From the NCBI GenBank assembly GCA_022842935.1, contig JALHOP010000012.1, forward strand, positions 122,886 to 186,885: DNA of 64,000 nt, read 5' to 3'. Within the stretch, counting starts at the first letter, position 1; each line of letters begins with the position of its first letter. Of the stretch, positions 1 through 8,357 are shown in pieces. A program made the position numbers and the translations under genes. The stretch is from Myxococcota bacterium. GTDB lineage: Bacteria; Myxococcota; XYA12-FULL-58-9; JALHOP01. Below the pieces are notes generated by a model. It made no database searches. It was given only the letters and a program-made list of their open reading frames with translations, and had not been told where the DNA came from.

Positions 1-762
1 TTGCCGCATCGCGCGCTCGTCATGAACGGGGCATCGTCGAACGACGAGGTCGCGGCGTTCGAGGTCATCGCCAAAGCGCGCCGCGAGCAGCCGGCGCGCG
101 CGTGGTGGCGCTCTGACGTCATCGACAAAGAAGCTTACGTTGCAGAGTTGCCTGACCTGCTCGCCGACCGTGAGTACATCCTACCGTTGACGGGCTGGAT
201 CTGGGGCGAGCTCGACCGGAAGGTCATCCCCTTGGGCCACGCCGCGCGGCGAGCCCAACGCGATCGCGTTCTGCACTTTGCGGACAAAGACGTTTATCTC
301 GCGAAAAGTGGATTCGTGCTGAATCTCACAGACGAGGAAGACCCGATCCCCGCGAAATACATTCAAGTGACGCGTGCGGCGCTCGCATTGGCGTGCGCTC
401 AAGCGGTCAGTTCGACGACGCCTGGTCGTCTTGCGCTGGACCCGGTGCGCTCGCGGCGGCTTCACCTACGCTTTCGTGAAATCGTGGGCGACCCGGCGAA
501 AGCGCGCTGGATACCTGGCTGGCGCGCGGACCTGCCCGCCACCAGGACGTTTTCCGACGCTGTGAGCCGCGATCGGCTGACGCGTGAGATGCCCGCCGAA
601 GCGGTCGGCCCGGCGCGTGGCGGGCGCATCTTTTATGACGGACGGCAACTCGGCATGCGCGTGCGCTTGTCTCCGTCGCATGTGCTCGAGGACGTGGGCG
701 AGAGCGGTCCGGTGAAGTCTGCGCCATCAAGGCGCAGACTTCGTTTATTCGTAATTGGCTGA
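1..762 (+). CDS. Unknown protein, probably 5'-truncated by the window edge
   Basis: An open frame of 253 codons runs from the first base (TTG) to a stop at 760-762. I recognise no family. The middle (around residues 60-125) has normal mixed composition with LPLTGWIWGEL and FADKDVYLAKSGFVLNL, which looks like real protein. The last 15 codons run through a perfect 12-bp hairpin at 714-742, so the genuine C-terminus may be earlier or the frame may be disturbed near its end. The beginning is unknown because the window starts here. It lies upstream of a TonB-dependent receptor gene on the same strand. Confidence 0.5.
   Translation: MPHRALVMNGASSNDEVAAFEVIAKARREQPARAWWRSDVIDKEAYVAELPDLLADREYILPLTGWIWGELDRKVIPLGHAARRAQRDRVLHFADKDVYLAKSGFVLNLTDEEDPIPAKYIQVTRAALALACAQAVSSTTPGRLALDPVRSRRLHLRFREIVGDPAKARWIPGWRADLPATRTFSDAVSRDRLTREMPAEAVGPARGGRIFYDGRQLGMRVRLSPSHVLEDVGESGPVKSAPSRRRLRLFVIG
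714..742 (+). terminator. 12-bp perfect hairpin, possible intrinsic terminator
   Basis: GAAGTCTGCGCC (714-725) is followed by a five-base loop ATCAA and the exact reverse complement GGCGCAGACTTC (731-742), then GTTTATTC. The perfect stem and short loop suit a Rho-independent terminator, though the T-run is weak. It sits between the unknown upstream gene and the TonB receptor start at 827, but within the open frame of the upstream gene. Confidence 0.55.
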
Positions 763-826
763 TCCGGTACGAGCTGCCGTCGCGTTCGGCTGGGGGAGGG
801 CTCGCGAGCGCGCCAGGAGTTTCGTC

Positions 827-3037
827 ATGCGTTTTCGCATGGCGCTGTGCTGCACGTTCTTCGCGAGCGTGTCCCGCGCGGCGAGTCCCGAGCTTGAAGC
901 CAAGTCCCCTGCGGCACAAGACGGCGTCGCCGCGATAGCGGATGATGGCGCTCTTGAGCCCATCGAGGGCGCGACGTCGCTGGACGTTGAGCTGCTGCTC
1001 AACGCACCCGTGGTGACCGGGACCGGTCGCGAGCAGTCGCGCGCGCTGTCGCCCGCAAACATCGTTACCTGGGAACGCGAGGACATCTTGCGCTACGGTT
1101 GGCGTAGCGTCGCCGAGGTGCTTTCGAACACGCCCGGGCTTTACGTGGTCGACGACCTGGTGATTCCGTCGCTGAGCGTGCGTGGTGTGAGCGGCGGTCT
1201 GCGCGCCGGCTCACGAATCGTCCGCATCATGATCAACGGCGTGCAAGTCAACTTCCGCCCCGACCTCACCGCGTTTCTCGGGCCCGAATACATTCCCATC
1301 GAAACCGTGGAGCGCATCGAGATCGCCAAGGGGCCGCTCTCCGCTCTCTACGGAGCCAACGCCTTCCTTGCGACGGTCAACGTGATTACGCGGACACCAG
1401 AGCAAGGCTTGGGGGCCGAGCTCGCCGGCCGCGGTCACTTCATCAATGGGCGGGGTGGCTACGGAGGCGCCCTGCGTCTTTCGTACGCGAGTGAAGGCTT
1501 CAGCGTCATGGCGGCTGCTTCAGCGGACCGCATCGACCGCTCGGGCCTATCGTTGCGCCGAACGTTCCCCGCGCAGAACCCCGAGCTGCCTGCGTATTCG
1601 ACCTTCTTCGACAGTGAAACGCGCGACGACGTCGCACGCCCCCAATCGTTCTTCGTTGCGAGCAGGCTAAAGCTCGGCGAGGCCGACTTCTCGGCACAAG
1701 GTGGTCGTCAGGTCGTCGACTCCGTGGCCGAGCTGCAGCCAGGTTCGGTATTCACACACGCAAGTCGCACCGCCATCGCGAACAACTGGGCGAGCCTTTC
1801 GTATGTGCAACAGGTTGGCGCCAGCACCACGATTTCGGCGAGCGCGGGTTGGAGTCACGGCGCCCCCACCGGCAACGAGCTCTTGTTCGCCAACGACAGC
1901 GTGAACTTCAGCTACAGACGCAACTTCTCTTACACCGCCTTCGACTTCGCAGCCGCCGTCGAGACGCGACTCCCGTTCGACCTCGAGCTCAAAGTCGGTG
2001 CCGACTACACGCATGACCGCGAGGGCATCCTCTACTTCACGCAGATCTACGAAGTCCCGCTGCTGATGCGTCCGGCGGGATTCGAGCGCGATCGCATCGA
2101 TGCAGCGACGCCGCGCAATCGGACTCTCTCCGACCTCGGTGTCTTCGCGCAGCTGGGTGGCAACCCCATCGGCGCGCTCCCCAATCTCTACGTGCTCGGT
2201 AATCTTCGCGTCGACGATCCGAACCTGTTCGATACCCAGGTGAGTTGGCGCGCGGGGCTTGCGTACACCTTCGGAGCCCACCTCATCAGCAAGATCATCG
2301 CTGGCCGCGCTTTCCAGACGCCCTCGGGTGTCCAGCTGTTCGCGCAACCAGGCTTCGGCTCCGCATACAACGTCGTCGGCTCGACGGCGCTGCCCGGACT
2401 GCCTGCGATCCAGCCGCAATCCGCCCGTAGTATCGAGTGGGCGACGACGCTCGCGGTTACCGATACCCTCGTCATCGATGGTTCGCTGTACTATCAGGAC
2501 ATCAGTCGCCCCATTGAGCTCACGCAAGTATCGTCGAGCTTCGCGGCGCGTAACCTGGGCAGTCGTGACTTCTGGGGTGCAGAGCTTGGCGCCCGCGTCA
2601 GCTCGGCGAGGCTCCTCGCCTTTGGCAGCTTCAGCGGGCAGTTCCTCGCCAACGACGACACCAACACCGGAGGCCTCTTCGGTAACGCGGCTCCTGCCGA
2701 GTTTCCGTCGTACACGATCTATGCGGGCTCCACTCTGCGTCTGCCCGAGGTTTATGCCGCGCTCGCCGTCACCGGCCGCATCGTTGGTGTGCGCGGCTCA
2801 TCGTCGAGCAACACGCTGCTCAATGCGCGGGACAGCTACTTGCTTGCGTCCTACGCGACGCTCGACGTTGCCGCGACGTCGATGAACCTGGCGTTTCTCG
2901 GTGAAGCGCGACCCACGCAGCTTACGGCCGCGATTCACAACGTGACTGACAACGCCTTTTCGCAGCCCGGCCACGGTGGCTTCGACTTGCCTAACCTCGG
3001 GCGACAGCTCTTTCTGCGCTTGTCGCAGACCTTCTAA
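827..3037 (+). CDS. TonB-dependent outer-membrane receptor
   Basis: A 736-residue outer-membrane transporter of the TonB-dependent family, which takes up ligands such as siderophores or cobalamin using TonB energy. The ATG at 827 is chosen because AGGAG (815-819) lies 7 bases upstream and the protein then opens with a signal peptide ending near SRAAS. The plug domain is clear: TGTGREQSRALSPANIVTW, PGLYVVDDLVIPSLSVRGV, and the conserved VERIEIAKGPLSALYGANA. The rest is a beta-barrel ending in aromatic Phe (LSQTF), as expected for outer-membrane insertion. A frame extension to 755 exists but lacks a signal. Two solute-binding lipoprotein genes follow at once, probably in the same operon. The substrate cannot be told. 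Confidence 0.9.
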   Translation: MRFRMALCCTFFASVSRAASPELEAKSPAAQDGVAAIADDGALEPIEGATSLDVELLLNAPVVTGTGREQSRALSPANIVTWEREDILRYGWRSVAEVLSNTPGLYVVDDLVIPSLSVRGVSGGLRAGSRIVRIMINGVQVNFRPDLTAFLGPEYIPIETVERIEIAKGPLSALYGANAFLATVNVITRTPEQGLGAELAGRGHFINGRGGYGGALRLSYASEGFSVMAAASADRIDRSGLSLRRTFPAQNPELPAYSTFFDSETRDDVARPQSFFVASRLKLGEADFSAQGGRQVVDSVAELQPGSVFTHASRTAIANNWASLSYVQQVGASTTISASAGWSHGAPTGNELLFANDSVNFSYRRNFSYTAFDFAAAVETRLPFDLELKVGADYTHDREGILYFTQIYEVPLLMRPAGFERDRIDAATPRNRTLSDLGVFAQLGGNPIGALPNLYVLGNLRVDDPNLFDTQVSWRAGLAYTFGAHLISKIIAGRAFQTPSGVQLFAQPGFGSAYNVVGSTALPGLPAIQPQSARSIEWATTLAVTDTLVIDGSLYYQDISRPIELTQVSSSFAARNLGSRDFWGAELGARVSSARLLAFGSFSGQFLANDDTNTGGLFGNAAPAEFPSYTIYAGSTLRLPEVYAALAVTGRIVGVRGSSSSNTLLNARDSYLLASYATLDVAATSMNLAFLGEARPTQLTAAIHNVTDNAFSQPGHGGFDLPNLGRQLFLRLSQTF

Positions 3038-3048
3038 GGAGCCGAGAC

Positions 3049-4410
3049 ATGCGCGGTGTTTCGATATTGGTTTGGGTTGCGGTCCTCGCCTCGTGCACCG
3101 ACGACGTGGTGCGCGACGGCGCCGTCATCGGCGTCGTTGTCGATCAGACGAGCGCAGAAGCGGATACCGGCTGGACACAAGCCATGGACCTCGCGGCGGC
3201 CCAGATGAACGATGCTCTCGCCGCCGAAGGCAGGCTGCGCACGCGTTTCGTGTTGCGCATCCGCGACTCTCAGGGGCTCACGAGCGTCGCCGCCGAAGAG
3301 GCGCGCCTGCTCGCCCGTGACGAGGGCGCCATCGCGCTCATTACCGATAGCACCGATACGGCTCGCGCCGCGCTTTCGCTCGTCTACGGCGGTGTTGCGG
3401 AGCTTCCCGTGCAGTGCTCGGGCTGCACGAGCACTGAGCTATCGATACCTGATTTCGTGAGCAGCGACCCGATCGAGCAAGAGGTGCGGCGCGATTCGGG
3501 CAACTGGTTGTTCCGTACGGTGGCCGATACGACCGCAATGGCGGTCGTGATGGGCCGTTTGGCCGCGTCGCTCGGGGACGTGAACCGCGACGGGCTTCGC
3601 AAGGCTGCGGTCTATGCCGCCGACGATCCGTTTGGCCGCGAGGCGAGCGACGCGATAACGGCTGCATTGCTCGCGGGAGATGGCGTCGCGGTGGCTCCTG
3701 GTGTCTTCGTGGTCGAGCAGATCATGCACCGTCCCGGCGACCCCAACCGCGTCGACTATGGCCGCGATGTTTCGCGCCTCCTCGACGGCTCCACCGAGGC
3801 CATTGACGGTGGTAGCTCCGAGGCCGACGGAGAGCCGGACGTGATCATCGTCGCAAGTCACGCCGCGACCCACGCCGCCTTCGTCGCCACCTACGACGCC
3901 ACGGCATCGGTGGTCCCAGTGCTTCACTTCTATCGCTTCCGTCAGAGCGGGTCCCTCTACCAACTCGGTAGCATCGCCGAGGGCGCGCGGGGGGTTTCGT
4001 TCATCGGCACCGACGGAGCGCCTGGCGATGTCTTCGCCAGGGACTTCACCCGGGCATACGGATTTGCGCCCCCGGCGCTCGCCGCAACCTACTACGACAA
4101 CGCAGTCACGTTGATGCTGGCGGCGTTAATCGCCGAGACGGGAGCCGCTTCGATGCGCGACGCTCTGGGGCGCACCAGCGAGAGGTCCGGCGGCGCCGTG
4201 CCGGTGGGTGCGGGCGAAGAGGGCCTTCGCTCGGCCGTCTCCGTCATCGCCGCTGGCTCGGCCATCGACTACACTGGCGCGTCGGGCCCCGTTGACTATG
4301 ATGCTGATGGTAACGTCCGCGATCGCGTTGCCGCCTTCGAAGTGCGTGGCAGCGCCTTCGTCGAGACCGATGTCTTCGATTGCGTGAGGGTTGGACCATG
4401 CGGCGACTGA
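3049..4410 (+). CDS. Type 1 periplasmic-binding (branched-chain amino-acid-type) lipoprotein
   Basis: A 453-residue protein with a lipoprotein signal (VAVLASC, lipid Cys near residue 16) and a receptor-family ligand-binding fold (Peripla_BP_6 type). Support includes the opening DGAVIGVVVDQTS, the lobe pattern ALITDSTDTARAALSLVYGG, KAAVYAADDPFGREASDAI and ALAATYYDNAVTLMLAALI. GGAG at 3038-3041 sits 7 bases before the ATG, directly after the TonB receptor stop, so the two are likely co-transcribed. No ABC permease or ATPase genes are near, so it may serve as an orphan binding protein or a sensor rather than as part of a standard importer. The ligand is unknown. Confidence 0.8.
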   Translation: MRGVSILVWVAVLASCTDDVVRDGAVIGVVVDQTSAEADTGWTQAMDLAAAQMNDALAAEGRLRTRFVLRIRDSQGLTSVAAEEARLLARDEGAIALITDSTDTARAALSLVYGGVAELPVQCSGCTSTELSIPDFVSSDPIEQEVRRDSGNWLFRTVADTTAMAVVMGRLAASLGDVNRDGLRKAAVYAADDPFGREASDAITAALLAGDGVAVAPGVFVVEQIMHRPGDPNRVDYGRDVSRLLDGSTEAIDGGSSEADGEPDVIIVASHAATHAAFVATYDATASVVPVLHFYRFRQSGSLYQLGSIAEGARGVSFIGTDGAPGDVFARDFTRAYGFAPPALAATYYDNAVTLMLAALIAETGAASMRDALGRTSERSGGAVPVGAGEEGLRSAVSVIAAGSAIDYTGASGPVDYDADGNVRDRVAAFEVRGSAFVETDVFDCVRVGPCGD

Positions 4411-5213
4411 TCGGGATCTTGATGTTGCTCTCGGCGGGCTGTGCCGAAGACGAGCCCTATGGCGTGCTGGCCGATGTCTTACGACGCGGTGAGCTCCGGG
4501 TCTCGACCGACGCGGCCTATCCGCCGCAGTCCGAGCTCATCGACGGCGAGTGGTTTGGTTTCGACATCGACGTCGCCCGCGCCATCGGCGCCTACCTTGG
4601 CGTGTCGGTGACCTTCGTGACGCCCCCCTTCGATGACGTCATCGCGGGCGGATGGCTCGAGGACTGGGACGTGTCGGTTGGGTCGGTGACGATCACGAAC
4701 CAGCGCCTGTCGGTGCTCAATTTCTCGACTCCCTACTACTATGTGCCGGCCTATTTCGGCGCCGTGAGCGGGAGTGGTATCACCACGTCGGCTCAGCTTG
4801 CGGGCCGCACCATCTGCGTCGGCTCGGGTACCACCTATGAGGACTATCTTTCGGGACGTCTGAGTCTTTCGGCTTCCAGCATCTACGAACCTCCGCCTGC
4901 ATCGATGGGCCTCGTCATCCTAGACACGGACACCGATTGCATCGACACCTTGGTCAACACCCCATCGATCGCGCAGGTGATGATGTCGTCGCAGACCACC
5001 ATCGACGACGCTGGCGCTGGCATCACCCGTTTCGAGCGCGCCTCGTTTGCCGAGCAGCTCGCGGTCGCTACCGACCGTAGCCCGACAGTCGACGACGAAG
5101 ACATGCTGCGCGCGGTCAACGACGCTTTGGCGGACATGCGCCGCACCGGCAAGCTCACCGAGCTTTCGATGCGGAACTACGGCCGTGACCTAACGCAAGC
5201 ACCGAACGACTAG
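4398..5213 (+). CDS. Family 3 solute-binding lipoprotein
   Basis: A 271-residue protein with a lipobox LSAGC near residue 15 and a family 3 (SBP_bac_3) fold. Visible hallmarks are LRRGELRVSTDAAYPPQSE, the FGFDIDVARAIGAYLGV strand-helix unit, and TNQRLSVLNFSTPYYYVPA, the usual hinge region. The ATG at 4398 overlaps the end of the preceding gene by 13 bases, which implies translational coupling. Family members bind polar amino acids or similar small solutes, and some are ligand sensors. As with its neighbour, no permease or ATPase is seen, so the pair of orphan binding lipoproteins seems tied to the TonB receptor. Confidence 0.82.
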   Translation: MRRLIGILMLLSAGCAEDEPYGVLADVLRRGELRVSTDAAYPPQSELIDGEWFGFDIDVARAIGAYLGVSVTFVTPPFDDVIAGGWLEDWDVSVGSVTITNQRLSVLNFSTPYYYVPAYFGAVSGSGITTSAQLAGRTICVGSGTTYEDYLSGRLSLSASSIYEPPPASMGLVILDTDTDCIDTLVNTPSIAQVMMSSQTTIDDAGAGITRFERASFAEQLAVATDRSPTVDDEDMLRAVNDALADMRRTGKLTELSMRNYGRDLTQAPND

Positions 5214-5234
5214 AGCACCAAGTCGGTCCGCTGG

Positions 5235-5495
5235 TCAGACAAGGCTGACCGTGTAGTTGTCGCACATGGCGGCGCGCAAGGCGGCATCGAATGCCGCGGC
5301 GTGGCTCGGGTCCATCCAGAACTGTCGAGTCATGTTGCTCTTGTTGGGGCCCGCCCCGATGCAATAGGCGGTGCGCGGCACGAAAGCATCCACCGCGACC
5401 GCTGAGGCTGGGAAGTCGACTGGATCGCGGACGTTGCCGTGACCGGGGAGCGCGTTGAGCTCATGAACCGTCAAGCGCACCGTGATGGGCTGCAT
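5235..5495 (-). CDS. Small unknown protein
   Basis: An 86-residue open frame of unknown family, convergent to the solute-binding gene. It has a mixed, non-repetitive sequence with two Cys (residues around 45 and 78) and no signal peptide or membrane segment. It could be a small real gene or the remnant of a larger one. I see no ribosome-binding site that decides the start. The DNA from 5496 to 5584 downstream of the ATP-grasp gene holds nothing else that I can support. Confidence 0.4.
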   Translation of the reverse strand: MQPITVRLTVHELNALPGHGNVRDPVDFPASAVAVDAFVPRTAYCIGAGPNKSNMTRQFWMDPSHAAAFDAALRAAMCDNYTVSLV

Positions 5496-5584
5496 ACACG
5501 TCCCCGTATCGTCACAACTCTATACGCGTTATCGGTATGACGGGGCCGGAGGTTGCTAAGACCTAGAGGCCTCCGCGCGCTCAG

Positions 5585-6532
5585 TCAAAGCGCGAGCAGA
5601 TAGCGGGCGAGTCCCTCGCTCACCGGGGCACCCGTTGCCGCCTCGATGGCGAGCCATCCGGGTTGCACGTTGCACTCGAGCAGGTGGAGCTTGCCCTTTT
5701 CGTCGCGCTTGAAGTCCATAGCGCCGAAATGCATACCGCACACCTCGAGGATGCGCGTGCATAGCTTCGTGAGCTTCGCGTTGACGGGTACGGGCTCGTA
5801 ACGCGCGCGCCCTTCCTGATAGGCGCGCTGCGCCCGGAAGTCGGGCAGCTTGGTGTCGGCCGCATCATTGACGATACGGACCGCGGAGAGGACCTCGCCA
5901 CGCACCGCGGTCACGCGGATGTCGTCGCCGCGGACACGCTTCTGGAAGATCGCTGGGGCGCGTCGCAACGTCTCGTCGTTCACCTGCGCCGCTCTGATCC
6001 CGACACAGTAGCCACCCCCGATCGCGGGCTTCATCACCGCGTCTTTGTGACCCCTTAAGAACGCGCGCGCGGTCTTTGCGTCGTTGGTGATCACGAACTC
6101 CGGCACTGGGAGGCCGGCGCGCGAAAGGGCTGTGAGCTGGGTGGGCTTGTTGTACGCTGTCGCGGAGAGCGGCGAGCTCACAAGAGTGACGCCGCCGCGC
6201 TCGAGATCGTCGAAAGTCGCCTCGAGGAGTGCGCGCCGCCCGAGCGCCTCCATCCAGTCGCGCTGCCAATCGTGGTGCAGATGATAGCTTCCGTCGGCGA
6301 GGAAAGCGCGGGGCATTGCGAGTGGCAAGACGTCGACGTAGGCCGCGCGGAATTCCATCGCGAAGGCGTCGCTTCCGAGGCTCATCGTGGCGGGCGCTTG
6401 CGAATGGCCCACGGCGACGAGCCGCGGCTCGGCGCCAAGCTTCCGCAACGCGGCCGCCAAAGCGGAGGCGTGCGGTGCACCTGGCGCCGCGATGATACCG
6501 ACGATGCGACGACTGCGGCTCTGGCTTGCCAT
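5585..6532 (-). CDS. RimK-like ATP-grasp protein
   Basis: A 315-residue cytosolic protein with an ATP-grasp ligase fold of the RimK/glutathione-synthetase type, which joins a carboxylate to an amine or thiol using ATP. The N-terminal domain (about 1-95) is followed by the hinge YNKPTQLTALSRAGLPVPEF, the ATP-binding loop KPAIGGGYCVGI, FQKRVRGDDIRVTAVRGEVL, and the metal-binding region GAMDFKRDEKGKLHLLECNVQPGW, where Asp, Glu and Asn are the usual Mg ligands. The substrate cannot be told from sequence. Its stop is 89 bases from the small unknown ORF, and the helix-hairpin-helix gene lies 19 bases upstream of its start, probably in one transcript. Confidence 0.82.
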   Translation of the reverse strand: MASQSRSRRIVGIIAAPGAPHASALAAALRKLGAEPRLVAVGHSQAPATMSLGSDAFAMEFRAAYVDVLPLAMPRAFLADGSYHLHHDWQRDWMEALGRRALLEATFDDLERGGVTLVSSPLSATAYNKPTQLTALSRAGLPVPEFVITNDAKTARAFLRGHKDAVMKPAIGGGYCVGIRAAQVNDETLRRAPAIFQKRVRGDDIRVTAVRGEVLSAVRIVNDAADTKLPDFRAQRAYQEGRARYEPVPVNAKLTKLCTRILEVCGMHFGAMDFKRDEKGKLHLLECNVQPGWLAIEAATGAPVSEGLARYLLAL

Positions 6533-6551
6533 GCTCGCGGAGCGTAGCGCG

Positions 6552-6974
6552 TTAGCGGCTGTAGCTAATGCCGGTCACCGGGTCGACAAAGACGGCCAGC
6601 GTCGTGTGGCCCATACCGGGGTTTGGACGCACCTCGACCGAGATGCCGTTGCGCTCGAGCGCGCGAACCATGACGTTGCGCGCCGCGTTCGCGACTCGCG
6701 CGACGTTCGGTTCGAGGCCGACGAGCGTCGTCGGATGATTCTTGACGAGGTCGAGCAGCGAGACGATTTGTAGCGACGCGAGCGCTTGCGCGCCACCCGG
6801 ACCGATGCCCTTGAGCACGCTGACGGGCTGCTCGAGCACGTTGATGGCGCTCACGGAGGCGATGCGGTTGGCGTCGAAGATGCCCGCCTTTTTCATCTCG
6901 GCGACGGCGACGAGCATAGGCGAGACAATGACACGGGATTTTTCGGATACACGGCGGCTCTGGATGTTCAACAT
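6552..6974 (-). CDS. Helix-hairpin-helix domain protein
   Basis: A 140-residue protein. The part VSVLKGIGPGGAQALASLQI followed by VSLLDLVKNHP matches a helix-hairpin-helix motif (L..IG....L......L.DL), a fold that commonly binds DNA backbone or mediates protein contacts. The ATG at 6974 is preferred to a GTG at 7067, since the longer version adds 31 residues of odd composition. The C-terminal half is unassigned. It stands 19 bases ahead of the ATP-grasp gene. A role in DNA repair or processing would be a guess. Confidence 0.6.
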   Translation of the reverse strand: MLNIQSRRVSEKSRVIVSPMLVAVAEMKKAGIFDANRIASVSAINVLEQPVSVLKGIGPGGAQALASLQIVSLLDLVKNHPTTLVGLEPNVARVANAARNVMVRALERNGISVEVRPNPGMGHTTLAVFVDPVTGISYSR

Positions 6975-7094
6975 GACATCTAACTCGTGGGTACGGACTG
7001 TATGGTGGTTTGGTGGGTGAAACTTGAGAGTACTACTGGCGGCCGTTATCGCAGGGGTCGCCAACACGTTTCGTCAAAAATGTGAGACAAGGCC

Positions 7095-7109
7095 GCAGGC
7101 AAGGCCTGC
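7095..7109 (-). terminator. Short hairpin after the ileS-lipoprotein operon
   Basis: GCAGGC-AAG-GCCTGC forms a perfect 6-bp stem 18 bases downstream of the lipoprotein stop. Read on the minus strand, it is followed about 15 bases later by a run of five T. The gap makes it a weak candidate terminator. Confidence 0.3.
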
Positions 7110-7127
7110 TCGCGCTTTCCACTGACT

Positions 7128-8357
7128 TCAGTACTCGCGGCCGCAGCCCATGATCGACCAGGTGATGTCACTCTTCTCGAGCGTCGCGATGGTCGTTCGT
7201 TGCAGGGTCTCGCCGTTCCAGACGTAGCTGCGGATCTCGTCCTGGTCGTCCGCAGCGACGTACAGCTCGGCGAGACCGTCGCTGTCGGTGTCGTAGGCTT
7301 GCGCCGCGTGTTCGAAGCCTGTCGACTCCGCGTCGATCTGGAACGTGTTCCAGGGCCCCGTCGCCGTCGGGATCAAACGCCAGATACCATCCTTCATGGT
7401 GGTGACCACGAGATCGGGATGACCCTGTCGCGACAAATCTGCGGCGAGCAAGACGCGCGCTTGAATGGCGCGCTCGAGCTTGGCGATTGGCTTCATGATC
7501 CAGCGCCCGGCGGCGCCCTTCACGTACTGGCGGATCTCGACAGGCTGGGTCGGTCCGCCAGCAGTTGGCGCGAGCTCGGCCTCGACGGCGGCATAAAGCT
7601 CGACGCCTGGTGCCTCGCTGTCGATGTCGGCCACCAAGATCTCCTTTGCATGGCTTCCTTGGAACGCCGCGACCTGGCTCATCGTCCAGTCGGGGGGCGT
7701 GAAGGTCACGATGCTACCGCCTTGCGAGGTCTTCACCTTGTTGGGGTCGGAAGGGGTGGCGTAGATCTCGGTCTTGCCGTCGCGGTCGACGTCGCCAACC
7801 TCGATTTCGTGCACGAAGGTGTCGGCCTTGCGGGACAGCTCCTTGGCGACCCAGCCTTCATTCGTCCGCGTGAGTAGAGCGACGACGCCCTGATCGTGCG
7901 TTGCGATGGCGAGGTTGTCCGCGTCCACGAACTCGAAGTCGCGCAGGCGATCCCACTTGCCACCGAAGCTCACGGTCCAGAGTGTCTGGCTCGTCGCGAG
8001 GTCGGGCGCCCAAAGCTTGAGCTTCGCCTCGGTCGCGCCGATGGTAAGGACGCCACCGTCGACGCAGGCCGCCTTGTGAAACACGCGACTCTCCGCATCT
8101 TCGACGACGCGCTTCTTGAAGCCTCCTTCGCCGCGCGTGAGTACGACGAGCTTTGCGGCGCCGGGCTTGGCGCGTCGCTCGCCATTCTCTTCGACCCATT
8201 CGAACTGTGCCTGGGCGAACAGCAGGCTCTTCTTGCCCACCTTGAAGGGTGGCGCCGTGACTGGCTGAGGCGTGGGATCGGCGACCGGCTGCTCGATGGG
8301 CTTGGGTTTCTCGGCACACGCGGAGGCCAAAAGAGCGATGGCGAGTAAGCGCTTCAT
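7128..8357 (-). CDS. Lipoprotein with FG-GAP/VCBS-like repeats
   Basis: A 409-residue secreted protein with a signal ending in LLASAC, so probably a lipoprotein, although Ala at -3 is not the classic residue. After a Pro-rich linker it carries repeats that look like FG-GAP/VCBS beta-propeller blades. Examples are VGDVDRDGKTEIYATP, ADIDSEAPGVELYAA, AADLSRQGHPDLVVTT and YDTDSDGLAELYVA. The DxDxDG loops are typical Ca-binding sites in these propellers. The start ATG overlaps the ileS stop (ATGA), so the two are translationally coupled even though their functions look unrelated. Its partner or ligand is unknown. Confidence 0.75.
   Translation of the reverse strand: MKRLLAIALLASACAEKPKPIEQPVADPTPQPVTAPPFKVGKKSLLFAQAQFEWVEENGERRAKPGAAKLVVLTRGEGGFKKRVVEDAESRVFHKAACVDGGVLTIGATEAKLKLWAPDLATSQTLWTVSFGGKWDRLRDFEFVDADNLAIATHDQGVVALLTRTNEGWVAKELSRKADTFVHEIEVGDVDRDGKTEIYATPSDPNKVKTSQGGSIVTFTPPDWTMSQVAAFQGSHAKEILVADIDSEAPGVELYAAVEAELAPTAGGPTQPVEIRQYVKGAAGRWIMKPIAKLERAIQARVLLAADLSRQGHPDLVVTTMKDGIWRLIPTATGPWNTFQIDAESTGFEHAAQAYDTDSDGLAELYVAADDQDEIRSYVWNGETLQRTTIATLEKSDITWSIMGCGREY

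Noticed and set aside
1667..2527. Minus-strand open frame (286 codons) inside the TonB receptor gene
   Set aside because: The plus-strand receptor has full plug and barrel features; the antisense frame has Arg/Asp/Val-rich shadow composition.
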